64,000 nt of DNA from an uncultured Sphingomonadaceae bacterium (GCA_947494305.1 CANLUL010000001.1:1488001-1552000); one strand, 5' to 3'; shown: positions 10,283 to 19,349, numbered from the stretch's first letter. The notes: a model not told the origin generated them from the letters alone. Numbers and translations: made by a program.

Positions 10283-10901
10283 TGAAGCGCGCCTCCAATT
10301 TTTCAACTGCAGCGCGAGTCAGCACCAAAGTCTCATGGTTCAAAATGTCATAAACATTGGCACCAGCAGCTGACATCACATTGACACGAGGAATATTGTT
10401 CGATGCTTTTGCAAATGCATCGTTAACAGCGTCGCCATCCATGATTAGCGCTGATTTACCAAAACCGAGCTTTTCAATATTGGCCAAAAGCGCTTTTGTT
10501 TTCGCCTCTTTCAGCTCAATATTTTCCAGCACGATCAACTGTTCATTTTTCACTTTATCGCTGAGCGCCATTTTCAGGCCCATCGCACGAACTTTCTTGT
10601 TCAGCGAGGGGTTAAAATCACGCTTGCGAGCACCGTGGGCTTTACCACCACCGATAAAGATAGGAGCACGGCGATCACCATGGCGAGCGGTACCACCACC
10701 CTTTTGGTTACCGTATTTCTTACCAGTACGAGCAATATCTGAACGCTCACGAGTTGGACGAGCCGTACCACGTGCTTTTTCACGTTGCCAGTTGACGACG
10801 CGGTGCAGGATGTCTGCGCGCGCTTCGACACCGAAAACGTCATCATTCAAATCGATGTCGCCTTTGGCTTTCGCGTCGAGGGTTTTCACTTTGAGTTTCA
10901 T
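10275..10901 (-). CDS. rplD: 50S ribosomal protein L4
   Basis: L4, whose extended loop lines the exit tunnel; in E. coli it represses the S10 operon. The 208 residues contain the basic loop block [20 protein letters not shown] and the C-terminal [20 protein letters not shown]. The gene sits 3 bases after rplC. Confidence 0.97.
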   Translation of the reverse strand: MKLKVKTLDAKAKGDIDLNDDVFGVEARADILHRVVNWQREKARGTARPTRERSDIARTGKKYGNQKGGGTARHGDRRAPIFIGGGKAHGARKRDFNPSLNKKVRAMGLKMALSDKVKNEQLIVLENIELKEAKTKALLANIEKLGFGKSALIMDGDAVNDAFAKASNNIPRVNVMSAAGANVYDILNHETLVLTRAAVEKLEARFNG

Positions 10902-10904
10902 TGC

Positions 10905-11777
10905 TTAGCCCTCCTTCCCGCTATCATCTTTGGCATCAGCAGCTTTCGCCTCTTCAGCACCGGCTGCCGATTTTTCTTGCGCCGAAGCTGCTGCGGCAGC
11001 TGCCGCCACTTCCGCATCTGTTGGACCAGATGGCGCTTCATGCACTGCATCTGCTTCAATCATTCCAGCTGGCGCCTCTTCCGTTGCCGTTTCATCAGCA
11101 TTGCGGCGCATTGCGCCAGGAAAAGGAGCACCTTCAGGAAGAGCAACTTTCACTGCATCTTTAACAAGAAGCCAACCGCCCTTAGAGCCCGGAACTGAAC
11201 CACGGACAAAAATTAAGCCGCGAGCAGCATCTGTGCGCACGACTTCCAAATTTTGTTGGGTGCGGTTACGCGCGCCCATGTGACCAGCCATTTTCTTGCC
11301 CTTGAAGACCTTGCCTGGATCCTGATTCTGACCGGTCGAACCATGTGAACGGTGAGAGATAGAAACACCATGCGAAGCACGAAGGCCGCCGAAGCCCCAT
11401 CGTTTCATCGCACCAGCAAAACCCTTACCCTGGGTAGAACCTTGAATATCAACCATCTGGCCAGCAACAAAGTGGTCAGCAGTTACGGTTGCACCAACGG
11501 GGAGCAAGCCTTCTTCGCTCTCGACCCGAAATTCAGCAACACGCGCCTTTGGTTCAACTTCTGCCTTAGCAAAAGATTCACGCTGTGGCTTATTAACATT
11601 TTTCGCTTTACGGGCACCTGCACCAAGCTGAACAGCATAGTAGCCATCCGGATCTTGTTTGCGGGCTCCTACAACCTGGCAACCTTCCAGAGAAAGGACT
11701 GTAACCGGCACATGCTGGCCGTCCTCCTGGAACAAGCGGGTCATACCCATTTTTTTCGCGATCACGCCTGTACGCAC
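10905..11777 (-). CDS. rplC: 50S ribosomal protein L3 with long C-terminal tail
   Basis: L3, an early-assembly large-subunit protein. The start is GTG at 11777, preceded by an AAGGAG Shine-Dalgarno sequence. The first 215 or so residues are standard ([19 protein letters not shown], then [20 protein letters not shown] and [20 protein letters not shown]). About 70 further residues rich in Ala, Glu, Asp and Lys bring the length to 290, against 209 in E. coli. A 210-base gap separates it from rpsJ. Confidence 0.96.
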   Translation of the reverse strand: MRTGVIAKKMGMTRLFQEDGQHVPVTVLSLEGCQVVGARKQDPDGYYAVQLGAGARKAKNVNKPQRESFAKAEVEPKARVAEFRVESEEGLLPVGATVTADHFVAGQMVDIQGSTQGKGFAGAMKRWGFGGLRASHGVSISHRSHGSTGQNQDPGKVFKGKKMAGHMGARNRTQQNLEVVRTDAARGLIFVRGSVPGSKGGWLLVKDAVKVALPEGAPFPGAMRRNADETATEEAPAGMIEADAVHEAPSGPTDAEVAAAAAAASAQEKSAAGAEEAKAADAKDDSGKEG

Positions 11778-11987
11778 GATCAGTCTCCTTTACAGAGGCC
11801 CACGTGCGTCATTGCCAGCGGGCGTGCCTAAAAATAACTCAGCCCAGAATTTTCGAATATCGCCCCGTCCGGGCTAAACCGTTCAACCGATCCAAAGATC
11901 AATCAAACTAGACGGGGGACACATGACCCAGCAATTGCTGGCGGTTTCCCATGTCATCGTTTCCTAATGGAAACGCCGTTAACTCAC
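11778..11987 (-). promoter_or_regulatory. rpsJ-rplC intergenic leader with inverted repeats
   Basis: This 210-base spacer is unusually long within the S10 group, where other gaps are below 25 bases. It holds the palindrome CCAGCAATTGCTGG near 11930 and the small hairpin GTTTCC-TAAT-GGAAAC near 11960. No open frame with family resemblance was seen. It could be an L4- or L3-responsive leader or an internal promoter region; neither is established. Confidence 0.35.
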
Positions 11988-12299
11988 TTACGCGAGTTTA
12001 ATCTCAACATTCACACCAGCAGCAAGATCAAGCTTCATCAAAGCATCAACCGTTTGCGGTGTAGGCTGCACGATATCGAGCAACCTTTTATATGTCCGTA
12101 CTTCGAACTGCTCGCGGGACTTTTTGTCCACGTGCGGTCCGCGGTTTACGGTAAATTTCTCGATGCGCGTTGGCATTGGGATCGGTCCACGGATAAGCGC
12201 GCCAGTGCGGCGAGCGGTCTCAGCGATATCGCCAGTTGCCTGATCAAGAACCCGATGATCGAATGCCTTCAAGCGTATGCGAATATTCTGCGTTTCCAT
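11988..12299 (-). CDS. rpsJ: 30S ribosomal protein S10
   Basis: S10, a head protein of the small subunit that also serves as NusE in transcription antitermination. The 103 residues begin [20 protein letters not shown] and carry [22 protein letters not shown]. It opens the S10 gene group and follows tuf, from which two terminators separate it. Confidence 0.98.
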   Translation of the reverse strand: METQNIRIRLKAFDHRVLDQATGDIAETARRTGALIRGPIPMPTRIEKFTVNRGPHVDKKSREQFEVRTYKRLLDIVQPTPQTVDALMKLDLAAGVNVEIKLA

Positions 12300-12323
12300 G
12301 TACCTGTACCAATGTCAAAGAGC

Positions 12324-12365
12324 CAAAAATAAACCGCCCCGATTTCTTACGAAAGGCCGGAGCGG
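12324..12365 (-). terminator. Second terminator downstream of tuf
   Basis: On the minus strand an 8-bp stem (12358-12365 with 12334-12341, CCGCTCCG/CGGGGCGG with one G-U pair) is followed by a TTTATTTTT tract. It lies directly behind the first tuf terminator and 25 bases before the rpsJ start. Confidence 0.65.
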
Positions 12366-12367
12366 CA

Positions 12368-12405
12368 AATAAAAACTGGCCGACCGAATCACTGACCCGG
12401 TCGGC
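12368..12405 (-). terminator. First terminator downstream of tuf
   Basis: Perfect 8-bp stem GCCGACCG/CGGTCGGC (12398-12405 and 12379-12386) followed on the minus strand by CAGTTTTTATTT. It starts 15 bases after the tuf stop codon and is a typical intrinsic terminator. Confidence 0.85.
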
Positions 12406-12419
12406 GAAGCAGTCCTATA

Positions 12420-13610
12420 TTACTTCGTTACGTTGCTGACAACCCCTGATCCAACAGTTCGGCCACCTTCGCGAATAGCGAAGCGAAGACCAGAGTCCAT
12501 TGCGATTGGAGCAATAAGCTTGACGTTAATCGTCACGTTGTCACCAGGCATAACCATCTCAGTGCCTTCAGGAAGGATCACTTCACCGGTTACGTCGGTG
12601 GTGCGGAAGTAGAATTGTGGACGATAGTTAGCGAAGAACGGCGTATGACGGCCACCTTCGTCTTTCGACAACACATAAACTTCAGCACTGAATTCTGTGT
12701 GCGGTGTGATGGAACCAGGCTTACAAAGAACCTGACCACGCTCAACACCTTCACGGTCAACGCCGCGGATCAAAGCGCCGATGTTGTCACCAGCTTCACC
12801 GCTGTCGAGCAACTTACGGAACATTTCAACACCGGTAACGGTTGTTTTGGTGGTGTCTTTGATACCAACGATTTCAACTTCGTCGCCAACATTCACAACG
12901 CCAGTTTCAACACGGCCTGTAACAACCGTACCGCGACCGGAAATTGAGAACACGTCTTCAATCGGCATCAAGAAGTCTTGGTCAACCGGACGATCTGGCT
13001 GTGGAATTGCTTCATCAACAGCTTTCATCAGCTCGAGAATTTTCTCTTTGCCGATATTGTCATCGCGACCTTCGAGCGCTGCCAGAGCAGAACCAGCAAC
13101 GATTGGAATATCGTCGCCTGGGAAGTCATATGAAGAAAGCAGCTCACGGATTTCCATTTCGACGAGCTCAAGAAGCTCTTCGTCATCAACCTGATCAACT
13201 TTGTTCATGAAGACGACCATGGCCGGAACACCAACCTGCTTCGCAAGCAAGATGTGCTCACGGGTCTGAGGCATTGGGCCATCAGCAGCGTTCACAACCA
13301 AGATTGCGCCATCCATTTGAGCCGCACCGGTGATCATGTTTTTCACATAGTCAGCGTGACCTGGGCAATCGACGTGCGCATAGTGACGGGCGTCGGTTTC
13401 ATATTCAACGTGCGCCGTTGAAATAGTGATGCCGCGCTCACGCTCTTCAGGCGCTTTGTCGATGTTAGCGAAGTCAACGGCTTCACCGCCGCTTGACTCA
13501 GCAAGAACTTTTGTGATGGCCGCAGTCAACGTCGTTTTACCGTGGTCAACATGACCGATGGTGCCGATGTTGCAGTGCGGCTTATTACGCTCAAACTTCT
13601 CTTTAGCCAT
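12420..13610 (-). CDS. tuf: Elongation factor Tu
   Basis: GTPase that delivers aminoacyl-tRNA to the ribosome. The 396 residues start [20 protein letters not shown], with P-loop GHVDHGKT (19-26), DCPGH, and NKVD as G1, G3 and G4 motifs. The C-terminus GVVSNVTK is typical of alphaproteobacteria. It follows fusA with a 164-base gap that may hold its own promoter, and is followed by two terminators. A second tuf copy elsewhere cannot be judged from this window. Confidence 0.98.
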   Translation of the reverse strand: MAKEKFERNKPHCNIGTIGHVDHGKTTLTAAITKVLAESSGGEAVDFANIDKAPEERERGITISTAHVEYETDARHYAHVDCPGHADYVKNMITGAAQMDGAILVVNAADGPMPQTREHILLAKQVGVPAMVVFMNKVDQVDDEELLELVEMEIRELLSSYDFPGDDIPIVAGSALAALEGRDDNIGKEKILELMKAVDEAIPQPDRPVDQDFLMPIEDVFSISGRGTVVTGRVETGVVNVGDEVEIVGIKDTTKTTVTGVEMFRKLLDSGEAGDNIGALIRGVDREGVERGQVLCKPGSITPHTEFSAEVYVLSKDEGGRHTPFFANYRPQFYFRTTDVTGEVILPEGTEMVMPGDNVTINVKLIAPIAMDSGLRFAIREGGRTVGSGVVSNVTK

Positions 13611-13655
13611 TTTCTTTTACCTCTAATTTTCTATCGTCTTGATAGTCTGCGCCGC

Positions 13656-13684
13656 GCTTTGGCGAGACTCTCTTATTCTGTCAA
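13656..13684 (-). promoter_or_regulatory. Possible tuf promoter
   Basis: A perfect TTGACA (minus strand, 13679-13684) lies 69 bases upstream of the tuf start, inside the fusA-tuf gap. The hexamer 17 bases further (CAAAGC) is a poor -10, so the call rests on the -35 and the location. Confidence 0.35.
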
Positions 13685-13774
13685 CACCCTTTTAATGGTC
13701 TGGCCAGTTTCTTGGTCATCCCAGAAACTTCAGCATCAAAAGGAAAGCGCGTTACCTCAAAAAAGGAGTGGCCG

Positions 13775-15868
13775 TTAAGCCATTTTCTCCTTCAACTCTT
13801 CTGCGACATTGTTCGGTACCTGCTCATAATGCGAGAATTGCATTGTATATTGAGCACGGCCCTGTGTGAAAGAGCGAAGCTCATTCACATAACCAAACAT
13901 ATTTGCCAGCGGAACTTCTGCATCAACGGCCTGCGCATTACCGCGGGTGTCGGTGCCCTGGATTTGACCACGGCGAGAATTCAAATCGCCGATCACGTCA
14001 CCCAGATAATCTTCCGGCGTAATCACTTCAACCTTCATGATTGGCTCAAGCAATTTAATACCGGATTTTTGAGCTGCTTCACGCATCGCTGCCCGTGCCG
14101 CGATCTCAAAGGCCAAAGCCGAGGAGTCAACGTCATGGTAGGCGCCGTCATAAACACGAATGTCAAAATCGATAATCGGGAAGCCGATCAATGAACCGGT
14201 ATCCGCTGTCTCACGCATGCCTTTTTCAACGGATGGGATATATTCTTTCGGAATATTACCACCCTTGATTTCATCGCTAAAGGTAATGCCTGAACCACGT
14301 TCGCCAGGCGTCGCTTCGAACTTGATCCGTGCGAACTGACCAGAACCACCAGATTGTTTCTTATGGGTATAATCAATATCAACAGCCTTGCCGAGTGACT
14401 CGCGGTAAGCAACCTGCGGCGCACCAACATTGGCTTCCACTTTAAATTCGCGCTTCATACGATCGACCAGAATGTCGAGGTGAAGCTCGCCCATTCCTTT
14501 GATGATCGTCTGACCGCTTTCGTGGTCGGTGGTCACACGGAATGACGGATCTTCAGCAGCCAGGCGATTGAGCGCTACACCCATTTTCTCTTGGTCAGCT
14601 TTGGTTTTTGGTTCAACCGATAGCTCGATAACCGGATCCGGGAATTCCATACGTTCCAAAATGATCGGATGAGCAGCATCACACAGCGTATCACCCGTTG
14701 TGGTGTTCTTCATGCCGGCCAGAGCAACAATGTCACCGGCAAAAGCTTCATCAATATCTTCACGGTCATTGGAGTGCATCTCAAGGATACGTCCCACTTT
14801 TTCTTTTTTGTCTTTAACCGAGTTGAGCAATGTGCCTTTTTCCAGCTTACCGGAATAAATGCGGCAGAAAGTCAGCGTTCCCACAAAGGGGTCGTTCATC
14901 ACTTTAAACGCCAAGGCAGAAAATGGCTCATCATCGCTTGATGGACGCGTTGCTTCTTCATCGCTGTCTGGAAGGACACCGTTAATCGCAGGGACGTCAA
15001 GCGGGCTAGGCATATAGTCAACAACCGCGTCAAGCAGCGGCTGAACACCTTTGTTCTTAAACGCGCTACCACAAAGAACCGGCACAAAGCTCTGGTTCAG
15101 CGTACCCTTGCGGATAAGCTCTTTCAGCTTCGCCGCATCAGGCATGTTGCCTTCAAAATACGCTTCCATCGCATCGTCATCTTGCTCGATGACCAGCTCG
15201 ATCAGCTTTTCACGATATTCGGCCGCTTCATCCGCCATATCGGCAGGAATCTCGCCATAGGTATATTCTGCACCCAGATCTTCGTTCTTCCAGGTAATTG
15301 AACGCTCATTAACGAGGTCAACCAGTCCAACCAGATTAGCCTCGAGGCCAATCGGTAGATACAAAACAGCCGGCGTCGCGCCCAGACGATCGATGATCGA
15401 CTGCACACAATATTTGAAATCAGCACCCGTACGGTCGAGCTTGTTGATGAAGCACATCCGCGGCACTTTATATTTATCAGCTTGCCGCCATACGGTTTCT
15501 GACTGCGGCTCAACACCGGCAACGCCGTCGAAACAGGCTACCGCGCCATCGAGCACACGCAATGAACGCTCCACTTCAATGGTGAAGTCCACGTGACCTG
15601 GCGTATCAATAATGTTGATCCGGTGCTCGGGACCTTCGCGGTCATCGGCATTCCAGAAACAGGTGGTCGCAGCAGAGGTAATAGTAATCCCACGCTCTTG
15701 CTCTTGCTCCATCCAGTCCATCGTCGCTGCGCCATCATGCACTTCGCCGATTTTGTAGGATTTACCTGTGTAATACAGGATACGTTCCGTTGTGGTCGTT
15801 TTACCGGCGTCAATATGGGCCATAATGCCGATATTGCGATATCGTTCGAGCGGATGGCTGCGTGCCAT
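13775..15868 (-). CDS. fusA: Elongation factor G
   Basis: Translocase GTPase of protein synthesis. The 697 residues have the P-loop [13 protein letters not shown] (17-29), DTPGHVDF, and [10 protein letters not shown], and end in the domain V region [26 protein letters not shown] (positions about 655-680). Length is standard. It sits in the canonical rpsL-rpsG-fusA-tuf order. Confidence 0.98.
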   Translation of the reverse strand: MARSHPLERYRNIGIMAHIDAGKTTTTERILYYTGKSYKIGEVHDGAATMDWMEQEQERGITITSAATTCFWNADDREGPEHRINIIDTPGHVDFTIEVERSLRVLDGAVACFDGVAGVEPQSETVWRQADKYKVPRMCFINKLDRTGADFKYCVQSIIDRLGATPAVLYLPIGLEANLVGLVDLVNERSITWKNEDLGAEYTYGEIPADMADEAAEYREKLIELVIEQDDDAMEAYFEGNMPDAAKLKELIRKGTLNQSFVPVLCGSAFKNKGVQPLLDAVVDYMPSPLDVPAINGVLPDSDEEATRPSSDDEPFSALAFKVMNDPFVGTLTFCRIYSGKLEKGTLLNSVKDKKEKVGRILEMHSNDREDIDEAFAGDIVALAGMKNTTTGDTLCDAAHPIILERMEFPDPVIELSVEPKTKADQEKMGVALNRLAAEDPSFRVTTDHESGQTIIKGMGELHLDILVDRMKREFKVEANVGAPQVAYRESLGKAVDIDYTHKKQSGGSGQFARIKFEATPGERGSGITFSDEIKGGNIPKEYIPSVEKGMRETADTGSLIGFPIIDFDIRVYDGAYHDVDSSALAFEIAARAAMREAAQKSGIKLLEPIMKVEVITPEDYLGDVIGDLNSRRGQIQGTDTRGNAQAVDAEVPLANMFGYVNELRSFTQGRAQYTMQFSHYEQVPNNVAEELKEKMA

Positions 15869-15966
15869 AGTCTTTACTCCAGAGTGAGGGAAACCAATTC
15901 TGGCCGCCCTATAGTTAATGTGGCCAGCATATGCCAGCCCTGTTCGGTTTCAAATTTTACTATTTT

Positions 15967-15997
15967 ATAGAGCCAGAGCACCCTGCCCCGGCTCTAT
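15967..15997 (-). other. Stem-loop between rpsG and fusA
   Basis: Perfect 8-bp arms ATAGAGCC/GGCTCTAT (15967-15974 and 15990-15997) with a 15-base loop, starting 10 bases past the rpsG stop. There is no T-run on the minus strand, so an RNA processing or stabilising structure is as likely as termination. Confidence 0.5.
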
Positions 15998-16006
15998 CAA
16001 CAATTA

Positions 16007-16477
16007 CTACCAGCGATAGTGTGCAAATGCCCGGTTTGCTTCGGCCATTTTATGCGCATCTTCACGCTTCTTCACCGCGTTGCCACGATTGTTGGAAGCA
16101 TCAAGAATTTCACCCGACAGACGTGCTGCCATTGTGGTTTCGCTGCGACCGCGTGCCGCAGAGATCATCCAGCGAATGGCCAGAGCCTGTGCACGTTCCG
16201 GACGCACTTCAACCGGCACCTGATAGGTCGCACCACCAACACGGCGGCTACGCACTTCGATACCTGGCTTGATATTGTTCAATGCATCATGGAACAACTC
16301 AACCGGATCTTTTTTCGCTTTGGCTTCTACGCTGTCCAGCGCGCCATAAACGATCCGTTCTGCGGTGGATTTCTTACCATCCATCATCAGGTTGTTCATG
16401 AATTTCGAAAGGATCAGATCTTTAAATTTCGGATCTGGAAGGATTACCCGTTTCTCGGGACGACGACGACGTGACAT
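16007..16477 (-). CDS. rpsG: 30S ribosomal protein S7
   Basis: S7, the primary binder of the 16S 3' domain and, in E. coli, the str operon repressor. The 156 residues begin [18 protein letters not shown] and include the conserved [20 protein letters not shown] and C-terminal [15 protein letters not shown]. It follows rpsL by 23 bases. Confidence 0.98.
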   Translation of the reverse strand: MSRRRRPEKRVILPDPKFKDLILSKFMNNLMMDGKKSTAERIVYGALDSVEAKAKKDPVELFHDALNNIKPGIEVRSRRVGGATYQVPVEVRPERAQALAIRWMISAARGRSETTMAARLSGEILDASNNRGNAVKKREDAHKMAEANRAFAHYRW

Positions 16478-16500
16478 ATATTATAACTCCGAAACTGATC

Positions 16501-16872
16501 TTATTTAGGACGCTTGGCGCCATATTTCGAACGGCTCTGCTTACGGTCTTTGACACCCTGGGTATCAAGAACGCCGCGCAGCACATGGTAACGCACACCG
16601 GGAAGGTCGCGCACACGGCCGCCGCGAATGAGAACAACACTATGCTCCTGAAGGTTGTGACCTTCACCGGGAATATAGCTGATGACCTCACGCTGGTTGG
16701 TCAGGCGAACCTTGGCAACCTTACGCAGAGCGGAGTTTGGTTTCTTTGGAGTCGTGGTATAAACCCGGGTGCAAACGCCGCGCTTCTGCGGGTTGGCTTC
16801 CATCGCTGGAACTTTGGATTTCACCTTCTGAGGCACCCGCCCTTTACGGACGAGCTGATTAATCGTTGGCAT
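16501..16872 (-). CDS. rpsL: 30S ribosomal protein S12, natural Arg88
   Basis: S12, which monitors codon-anticodon pairing. The 123 residues start [20 protein letters not shown] and include [11 protein letters not shown], where Lys43 is retained. The second drug-sensitive loop reads [10 protein letters not shown]: residue 88 is Arg (codon CGC, 16609-16611), where E. coli has Lys. K88R is a known streptomycin-resistance substitution in other bacteria, so this may give intrinsic resistance. It is the first gene of the super-cluster, with a candidate promoter 140 bases upstream. Confidence 0.98.
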   Translation of the reverse strand: MPTINQLVRKGRVPQKVKSKVPAMEANPQKRGVCTRVYTTTPKKPNSALRKVAKVRLTNQREVISYIPGEGHNLQEHSVVLIRGGRVRDLPGVRYHVLRGVLDTQGVKDRKQSRSKYGAKRPK

Positions 16873-17012
16873 AAAGTCTTCACCTTATAAGTTGATAAGC
16901 CTGCATAAAGCAGTGGTTACTCTCTTGGCCAGATGCCAAAAGTGTTTTGCCTATGTATGTTTTCTGCGGCTTTGCGGCTTATTTGAGAGCACACATCACT
17001 GCGGAAGCGCGG

Positions 17013-17041
17013 CCCTTAGCGGGGATTCGGGGTTTCGTCAA
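17013..17041 (-). promoter_or_regulatory. Candidate promoter of the rpsL operon
   Basis: On the minus strand TTGACG (17036-17041) and TAAGGG (17013-17018) are spaced by 17 bases, giving a leader of about 135 bases before rpsL. Another TTGACT lies 17 bases further upstream. The 307-base gap between rpsL and the divergent channel gene contains no recognisable gene. Confidence 0.5.
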
Positions 17042-17179
17042 CAGGTTGACCACAGACCAGTCAATAAATTCGTGATAGCTATCAAACTTGGAAAGAAGCG
17101 TCCGCTTTATCCCGATAGCGGACATTAGCAACCGTGATGGCAAATTGATAATCCATCACACTTTAACTACAACTGCCTC

Positions 17180-18271
17180 ATGAATAAGAAATTATCTGAT
17201 GTGTTTATGTCACCCCGTGTTTATGGGCTATTATATCTGATTTCAATTCCCGTATTTGCCGCTGTGTATTCAGGGTATTTCGGGATAAAATGTGTTTTTG
17301 AATCCGGTCCAATAAATTTTTTGGAGGCAATATATTTTAGCGCAATAACAATCACTACATTGGGCTTCGGAGACATTCATCCAAAATCTGGAGAAGGTAT
17401 AACCCAGCTAATTGTAGCATTTGAAGCCGTGCTGGGCGTTTCATTGATCGGATTGTTTCTAAATTCGGTAGCTGGAAACTCATATAGATTGAGAAGACGT
17501 GCAATAGATGGGCGAGTGAAAGACCTGATCCATTCGATCATGCTTCATCAGTTGTTCGTAATTCAGACCGGCTCTCTAAAAGAAATTTCTCAGCGGCGTA
17601 TTAGGATCGAAGATCTCAGCGAAAACGAAATTCGGGAAAATTTAGTTGGGACGTTTTACAAAAGCCCGGTGCCAAGCTCCATTAACATAGTTGGGGAGTC
17701 CATTTTTAGGCATCTACAAGCTATAAATGACAACACTGAAGATTTGCTAAGTTATACCGAATACTTGGACCCTGAATTGATAGAAATTGTGTCCGGTCTC
17801 AACAACCGACAAACGCTAGAACGATGGTCGAGAGAATATCAAGCCGAACCAACTGTCACCCCTTATGGCACAATTGACCCACATAGTAGTGACATAAGTT
17901 TTTATGCCAAAGACTTTCACATAATTCACAAAACGCGCCGGAAGTTAGGAGCTTACTGGGAAAGGCGTTTTGCGAGCCACCCACTCGTAATAGACTCTAT
18001 GCTGCTAGACGCAGTGGTTCACCTTAATGAACCCAAGCGAGGTCTCAAGCTTGCAAAAATGCTATATGACCACAGCAAATATGCAAGAAATGCCTACTTC
18101 TTTACAATCGAGGCTTGCTTACAAACTGGCGATAAGAAAAAGGCAAGATGGGCGCTCGATGAATACATGGCGACTGGTCCCGAAGACGCGGAGTATGTGA
18201 GATCGCAGATCGAAAATCGTGACACACACGTGTCAAAAGAACAACTGAATGATTTTTTCAATTCGTTGTGA
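17180..18271 (+). CDS. Two-TM potassium-channel-like protein with large cytosolic domain
   Basis: Probable inner-membrane ion channel of the Ion_trans_2 type. Residues 12-35 and about 75-95 are hydrophobic, with a pore helix and filter TTLGFGDIHP (59-68) between them; GFGD is a variant of the K+ filter GYGD. The remaining 260 residues are hydrophilic and mostly helical, without a recognisable RCK/TrkA-N nucleotide-binding signature. The C-terminal part (LKLAKMLYDHSKYARNAYFF and on) resembles TPR-like helical hairpins. The gene is clearly more AT-rich than its neighbours and stands alone, which suggests acquisition. Ligand and ion are unknown. Confidence 0.7.
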   Translation: MNKKLSDVFMSPRVYGLLYLISIPVFAAVYSGYFGIKCVFESGPINFLEAIYFSAITITTLGFGDIHPKSGEGITQLIVAFEAVLGVSLIGLFLNSVAGNSYRLRRRAIDGRVKDLIHSIMLHQLFVIQTGSLKEISQRRIRIEDLSENEIRENLVGTFYKSPVPSSINIVGESIFRHLQAINDNTEDLLSYTEYLDPELIEIVSGLNNRQTLERWSREYQAEPTVTPYGTIDPHSSDISFYAKDFHIIHKTRRKLGAYWERRFASHPLVIDSMLLDAVVHLNEPKRGLKLAKMLYDHSKYARNAYFFTIEACLQTGDKKKARWALDEYMATGPEDAEYVRSQIENRDTHVSKEQLNDFFNSL

Positions 18272-18356
18272 CTTCTTTCTTGGGATACCCAGCGTCCGTT
18301 TTTGATGCAATGGACGGCGTGCACCGCCAACTGAATCGAGCTGGTATATTGAAGAA

Positions 18357-18403
18357 TTACGGTGACAGAATTACGAAGTTACGGTGACAAAGTTACGGTG
18401 ACA
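18357..18403. repeat. Triple TTACGGTGACA repeat
   Basis: The 11-mer TTACGGTGACA occurs at 18357-18367, 18379-18389 and 18393-18403, and a fourth time at 18636-18646. The fourth copy is followed by GTGCACTAATTGGGG. The third and fourth copies each sit directly next to one copy of the duplicated antitoxin sequence. The motif resembles dispersed repeats that I associate with IS200-like or RAYT transposases, but no transposase is present here. Confidence 0.6.
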
Positions 18404-18423
18404 GGTGCAACAATCCCCAATTT

Positions 18424-18633
18424 TTACCCACTAACCGACAACCGCACACCCATGGCCCGCAGCACATTGAGCAAAGTTTCCAGCGTCATATTGCCGTTCG
18501 GGCCTAGCGCCTTGTAGAGCGCCTGCCGCGTGATTTTGCTCTCCGCCGCCATCACGGTCATGCCCTTGGCACGCGCAACGTCGTTTAGCGCCGTGCGGAT
18601 CAGTGCTGCGTCATTCTCCTCAAACGCGGCCCG
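18424..18633 (-). pseudogene. Truncated duplicate of the HigA-like antitoxin
   Basis: Positions 18426-18633 match 18664-18871 without gaps over 208 bases, with 11 differences by eye (about 95% identical). The copy encodes the C-terminal two thirds of the antitoxin, including the helix-turn-helix (ARAKGMT, then ITRQALYKALG), and has a stop codon. It lacks the first 23 or so codons, which are replaced by a TTACGGTGACA repeat. It has no start of its own in a sensible context and is probably not expressed as an antitoxin. Confidence 0.8.
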
Positions 18634-18661
18634 AATTACGGTGACAGTGCACTAATTGGGG

Positions 18662-18940
18662 TCACCCACTAACCGACAACCGCACACCCATGGCCCGCAG
18701 CACATTGAGCAAAGTCTCCAGCGTCATATTGCCGTTCGGCCCCAGCGCCTTGTAGAGCGCCTGCCGCGTGATGCTGCTCTCCGCCGCTATCGCGGTCATG
18801 CCCTTGGCACGCGCAACATCGTTTAGCGCCGTGCGGATCAGCGCCGCGTCATTTTCCTCAAACGCGGCCCGTAAATAAGCCGCGATCATTTCCGGGCTGT
18901 CGAGATATTCGGCAGCGTCAAAATCGCTGAGCGTTGCCAT
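18662..18940 (-). CDS. HigA-like antitoxin (addiction module antidote, HI1420 type)
   Basis: A 92-residue DNA-binding antitoxin. The N-terminus has the family's DFDAAEYLDSPEMIAAYL, which wraps the toxin. The C-terminal half is an XRE-type helix-turn-helix (GMTAIAAESSITRQALYKAL, then MTLETLLNVLRAMGVRL). It starts 4 bases after the toxin stop, in the toxin-first order usual for HigBA-like loci. It should neutralise the toxin and repress the promoter at 19241-19269. Confidence 0.88.
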   Translation of the reverse strand: MATLSDFDAAEYLDSPEMIAAYLRAAFEENDAALIRTALNDVARAKGMTAIAAESSITRQALYKALGPNGNMTLETLLNVLRAMGVRLSVSG

Positions 18941-18944
18941 CTGT

Positions 18945-19232
18945 TCAAATGTCCTTCCCTAGAATTTTCGCCTTCTCGACATCCGCCTGCTGTGTTTTCT
19001 TTGATCCACCGCAAAGCAATATGATCAACTCCTCTCCGCGTTCGACATAATAGAGCCGATAGCCGGGGCCATAGTCAATCCGCGCCTCACGAACCCCCTC
19101 ACCCACCGATTTCACATCGCCCAGATTGCCGAGCCGAAAACGGTTGATGCGCATAAGTATTCGCGCCCGCGCCTCATGATCCTTCAGCTTTTTGAGCCAT
19201 TTCGCAAAGGCATCCGTCTGCCGAATTTTCAT
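18945..19232 (-). CDS. RelE/HigB-like toxin (addiction module killer, HI1419 type)
   Basis: A 95-residue basic protein of the RelE/ParE superfamily. Typical blocks are TDAFAKWLKKLKDHEARARI, then GNLGDVKSVGEGVREARIDYGPGYRLYY and the C-terminal LLCGGSKKTQQADVEKAK. Members are presumed to be mRNA interferases acting at the ribosome. The ATG lies only 8 bases past the -10 hexamer of its promoter, and no Shine-Dalgarno sequence is visible, so the message is likely leaderless. A neighbouring truncated antitoxin copy exists. Confidence 0.88.
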   Translation of the reverse strand: MKIRQTDAFAKWLKKLKDHEARARILMRINRFRLGNLGDVKSVGEGVREARIDYGPGYRLYYVERGEELIILLCGGSKKTQQADVEKAKILGKDI

Positions 19233-19240
19233 GTGTGTAA

Positions 19241-19284
19241 ACTATAGGTGACATATAGTGAAATGTCAACTTCAGATGACATTT
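19241..19284 (-). promoter_or_regulatory. Toxin-antitoxin promoter and operator
   Basis: Minus-strand TTGACA (19264-19269) and TATAGT (19241-19246) are separated by exactly 17 bases, a near-consensus sigma-70 promoter. Two inverted repeats overlap it: ACTATA-N7-TATAGT (19241-19259) and AAATGTCA-N8-TGACATTT (19261-19284). They fit binding by the antitoxin or toxin-antitoxin complex. Confidence 0.75.
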
Positions 19285-19318
19285 TATGATGAATCTGCAT
19301 GGGACGGACTAAGGTCGC

Positions 19319-19349
19319 ACTGGATTCCGGATCAAGTCCGGAATGACAA
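19319..19349. repeat. Interspersed inverted repeat
   Basis: ATTCCGGA-TCAAG-TCCGGAAT (19324-19344), followed by GACAA. It resembles the short dispersed palindromic repeats seen between genes of many alphaproteobacteria. No coding role is evident. Confidence 0.55.

Noticed and set aside
10930-11283. Ala/Ser-rich plus-strand open frame opposite rplC
   Set aside because: Antisense shadow of the L3 tail; composition explains the open frame.
12944-13210. Plus-strand open frame in tuf
   Set aside because: Antisense of a highly conserved gene with strong codon bias; no independent evidence.
17036-17058. Second TTGACT -35 upstream of the rpsL promoter
   Set aside because: Using it would require TTGACG as -10, which is not plausible; kept only as a remark.
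18357-18646. CRISPR-like array
   Set aside because: The TTACGGTGACA units are 11 bases, irregularly spaced and without spacers of constant length; no cas genes.
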